Shown: positions 36,523 through 38,478 of the stretch, piece after piece | Position numbering within the stretch: the first letter of the stretch is position 1 | Layout: the number at the start of each line of letters is the position of its first letter | Assembly (NCBI GenBank): GCA_036374795.1 | Contig: DASUTC010000241.1 | Coordinates: forward strand, 1-38,478 | From: Herpetosiphonaceae bacterium | Lineage (GTDB): Bacteria > Chloroflexota > Chloroflexia > Chloroflexales > Kallotenuaceae | Direction: 5' to 3' | DNA length: 38,478 bases | The notes under the pieces: model-generated | Told to the model about the DNA's origin: nothing | Seen by the model: only the letters and a program-made list of their open reading frames with translations | The model's database searches: none | Program-made: the position numbers and the translations under genes

Positions 36523-38478
36523 CTACGCGGGCACAGCGATATTCCCAACGTCAGCCGGTCGTCCGGCACCTGCCTCGTCGTGTGGCTCAGCTCCGATTAA
36601 CGATCGCATCATCTGCTGGAAATCGTCGGCAACGCGCTGGATCGTCGAGCGATGATGGAGATTTTCGCTGTAATGGAAGAGCACGCTGAGCTGACCCTGC
36701 ATGATTTGCCCGACAACGAACAGCACCGTGAAGCGATTGCCGTTCCCGCTGCCCGCCGGTCCGGTTGGCTCGGCTGCCATATGCTGGAAGATCGCGGAGC
36801 TGGCGACGACCTGATCGAACTGGCCGAAGTAGTTGAGCATCACCTCCGCCTCAGGGAGCGCGGCCAGCCGCTGCCGGGTTTCCGCATCCTGGCTCAAGTA
36901 GCGCAACATGCCGTACCCCACGCCGCGCTGCGGAATCTGACGGTTCTGATCGCGGGTACGGATCAGCGCGGCAGCGGGCGTGTCCGCTCCATCCAGGTCG
37001 AGCTGCACTGGCGAGATCGACGGGCACCAGCCGACCGTGCGGGTCATATCCACGTCGCTAAACAGCTCCTCACGACCATGACCCTCGACATCGATCCGCA
37101 CCGTTGAGTCGCCGGTCCAGCGCGCCACGGCGTACCCGATCGCAGCCAGAATCGTCTCGTGCATCCGGGCGTTATACCGCTTCGGCACCTCTTGCAGCAG
37201 CGCGCGCGTCTCTTCCGGGCTGAACATGATCGGCACGACCCGGTTCGAGGCGACCGTATTCGCACCATCGGAGAGATCACGAGGCAGCGGCGTCGGCACG
37301 CGATCGAAGGAGAGCCAGTAGGGCAACTCCTGGCGGAGCGTCTCCGACTGGGCGTGCGCGACCAGCCGCTCGGCCCAGTGCTGATAGGAGGTCGTTTTGC
37401 TCGGAAGCTGGATGGGCTGACCGGCGCTGAGCTGCTGGTAGGCGGTCTGGATATCTTCTAACAGCACGCGCCAGGAGAAGGCATCGACGATCAGGTGATG
37501 CATGACCATATAGAGCCGACCCGGACGATCGGGGCCAAGGTTGAAGAACGCAGCCCGGAAGAGCGGCGGCTGATCCAGGATCATGCTGACCTGGAGCTCG
37601 GTTGCGGCGCGATCAAGCGCGACCGGCTGTTCGGCAGGCGGCAGATCCGATAGATCGACGACCGAGAACGGAACCGGCGCGCCTGGAGCGGCGTTGTCCT
37701 GCTGCCATGTCCCATCGACCTGCGTGTAGCAGAGCCGCAGCCCATCGTGATGCACCATCAGATGCTGGATGATCTCATTCAACAGCGCCGGATCGACGCC
37801 GGGCTGTGTCGCGAGCAGCACATCCATGTTCCAGTGATGCCGATCGACCAGGATCTTGTTAAAGAACCAGTGCTGGATCGGCGTCAGCGGCACCGGGCCG
37901 GTGACAATCTCCTGTGAGGCCACGATACCCTGACTCGCGCCCGCGACAGATGCCAGCTCGGCGATCGTCTGGTGCTCGAAAATATCCTTGACCGTCAGGC
38001 GCAGCCCGGCCTGACCGGCGCGCGAGGCAACTTGCATGCTGAGGATCGAGTCGCCGCCCAGCTCAAAGAAGTTGTCGTGGATGCCGACCTGCGCCACACC
38101 AGTCACCTGTGACCAGATCTCGGCCAGCGTGCGCTCCGTATCCGTCCGTGGCGCGGCGTAGGCTTGCCGCAGGTCGGGCCGCGCGCCATCGGGCGCGGGC
38201 AGCGCCTTGCGATCGACCTTGCCGTTGGGCGTCAGCGGCAGGCGCTCCAGCACGACAAAGAACGAGGGCACCAGATACTCCGGTAGCCGCTGCTTCAAGA
38301 ACTCGCGCAGATCGCTCACGCTCAGCTCCGAGCTCGGAGTTTCAAGTTCGGGGCTTTCCCCCGATTCTTGGTGTGCCGGGTGCCCACCTGGCACCTGCAT
38401 GGCGTCGGTTCTTTGTTCTTTAACAACGTACGCCACCAGCCGCTGATGACCGTCGCCATCCGCTCGCGCCAGCACGAC
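36523..38478 (-). CDS. NRPS, 3' part: A-domain end, PCP, E; 5' end beyond window
   Basis: The minus-strand frame is open to the window edge, so the start lies outside; about 651 C-terminal residues are visible. They begin at the end of an adenylation domain (VVLARADGDGHQRLVAYVV, then LPEYLVPSFFVVLERLPLTPNGKVDRKALP). The specificity region is therefore missing and the substrate is unknown. The carrier domain has NFFELGGDSILSMQV. An epimerization domain follows (LTPIQHWFFNK, MHHLIVDAFSW, DVEGHGREEL, NYFGQFDQ), with all catalytic motifs intact, so the residue should be delivered in the D form. The protein ends with the E domain and about 25 further residues, so the next condensation domain must be on another protein. 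The + strand assembly line in this window ends in a condensation domain without its own adenylation domain. The two lines may interact or may be separate pathways. Confidence 0.94.
   Translation of the reverse strand, partial: VVLARADGDGHQRLVAYVVKEQRTDAMQVPGGHPAHQESGESPELETPSSELSVSDLREFLKQRLPEYLVPSFFVVLERLPLTPNGKVDRKALPAPDGARPDLRQAYAAPRTDTERTLAEIWSQVTGVAQVGIHDNFFELGGDSILSMQVASRAGQAGLRLTVKDIFEHQTIAELASVAGASQGIVASQEIVTGPVPLTPIQHWFFNKILVDRHHWNMDVLLATQPGVDPALLNEIIQHLMVHHDGLRLCYTQVDGTWQQDNAAPGAPVPFSVVDLSDLPPAEQPVALDRAATELQVSMILDQPPLFRAAFFNLGPDRPGRLYMVMHHLIVDAFSWRVLLEDIQTAYQQLSAGQPIQLPSKTTSYQHWAERLVAHAQSETLRQELPYWLSFDRVPTPLPRDLSDGANTVASNRVVPIMFSPEETRALLQEVPKRYNARMHETILAAIGYAVARWTGDSTVRIDVEGHGREELFSDVDMTRTVGWCPSISPVQLDLDGADTPAAALIRTRDQNRQIPQRGVGYGMLRYLSQDAETRQRLAALPEAEVMLNYFGQFDQVVASSAIFQHMAAEPTGPAGSGNGNRFTVLFVVGQIMQGQLSVLFHYSENLHHRSTIQRVADDFQQMMRSLIGAEPHDEAGAGRPADVGNIAVPA
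38325..38425 (-). repeat. Repeat insertion in the A-domain hinge of the minus-strand NRPS
   Basis: On the minus strand, after LVAYVV there is an aaagaacaaagaacc tract. A GC-rich hairpin follows (GGTGCC at 38379-38384 and GGCACC at 38390-38395). Octanucleotide-like sequence (cgaacttgaaactccgag) then encodes SPELETPSSEL. The order and position of elements are the same as in the + strand adenylation domains. Confidence 0.75.

Overview
The window is GC-rich bacterial DNA dominated by a secondary-metabolite locus. It is most likely from a high-GC member of the Chloroflexota. That is an inference from the large hybrid NRPS/PKS genes sitting next to an XRE/NB-ARC/kinesin-light-chain-TPR protein and an ArsR/DUF2087 regulator; no rRNA or other taxonomic marker is present. 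No tRNA, rRNA, CRISPR array, transposase or integrase was found.

Region 1 (1-29559, all + strand, probably one operon). The order is: the 3' part of an NRPS (Cys adenylation, carrier, epimerase); a Leu/Glu-dehydrogenase-like protein; a 3800-residue hybrid, C-A(Thr)-PCP-C-A(Ser)-PCP-KS-AT-KR-ACP; a one-module NRPS, C-A(beta-Ala-like code)-PCP; a one-module PKS, KS-AT-ACP; and an NRPS, C-A(Ser)-N-methyltransferase-PCP followed by a degenerate epimerase and a terminal condensation domain with an altered active site. Gene spacing runs from overlaps of 17 and 8 nt to gaps of 61-81 nt. Read colinearly, the line would add D-Cys (perhaps as a thiazoline), Thr, Ser, a reduced malonate, beta-alanine, an unreduced malonate and N-methyl-Ser. 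Specificities come from reading the nine Stachelhaus positions by eye. There is no thioesterase or reductase in the window.

Region 2 (29560-34800, + strand). A spacer of about 350 nt carries two interleaved inverted repeats and a -10-like TATAAT. It is followed by a STAND-type regulator/ATPase with about nine 42-residue TPRs, a promoter-like sequence, an APH-fold small-molecule kinase and an ArsR-HTH/DUF2087 regulator. A hairpin at 34777-34803 separates these from convergent minus-strand genes.

Region 3 (34825-38478, - strand). This holds a small acidic/Gly-rich hypothetical protein, a pterin-dependent aromatic amino-acid hydroxylase with a complete iron triad, and the 3' part of a second NRPS (A-PCP-E, active-site motifs intact) that runs off the right edge. 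The stretch 36081-36522 has no credible gene. It holds a good minus-strand sigma70-like promoter and a perfect 13-bp inverted repeat.

The least expected feature is a set of short repeats (octanucleotide 'aactcgaa'-type tracts, 'gaacaa' A-rich tracts and GC-rich hairpin elements) lying in frame at the same point of all six adenylation domains, the hinge between the large and small subdomains. A further copy of the octanucleotide tract lies between genes at 2913-2950.
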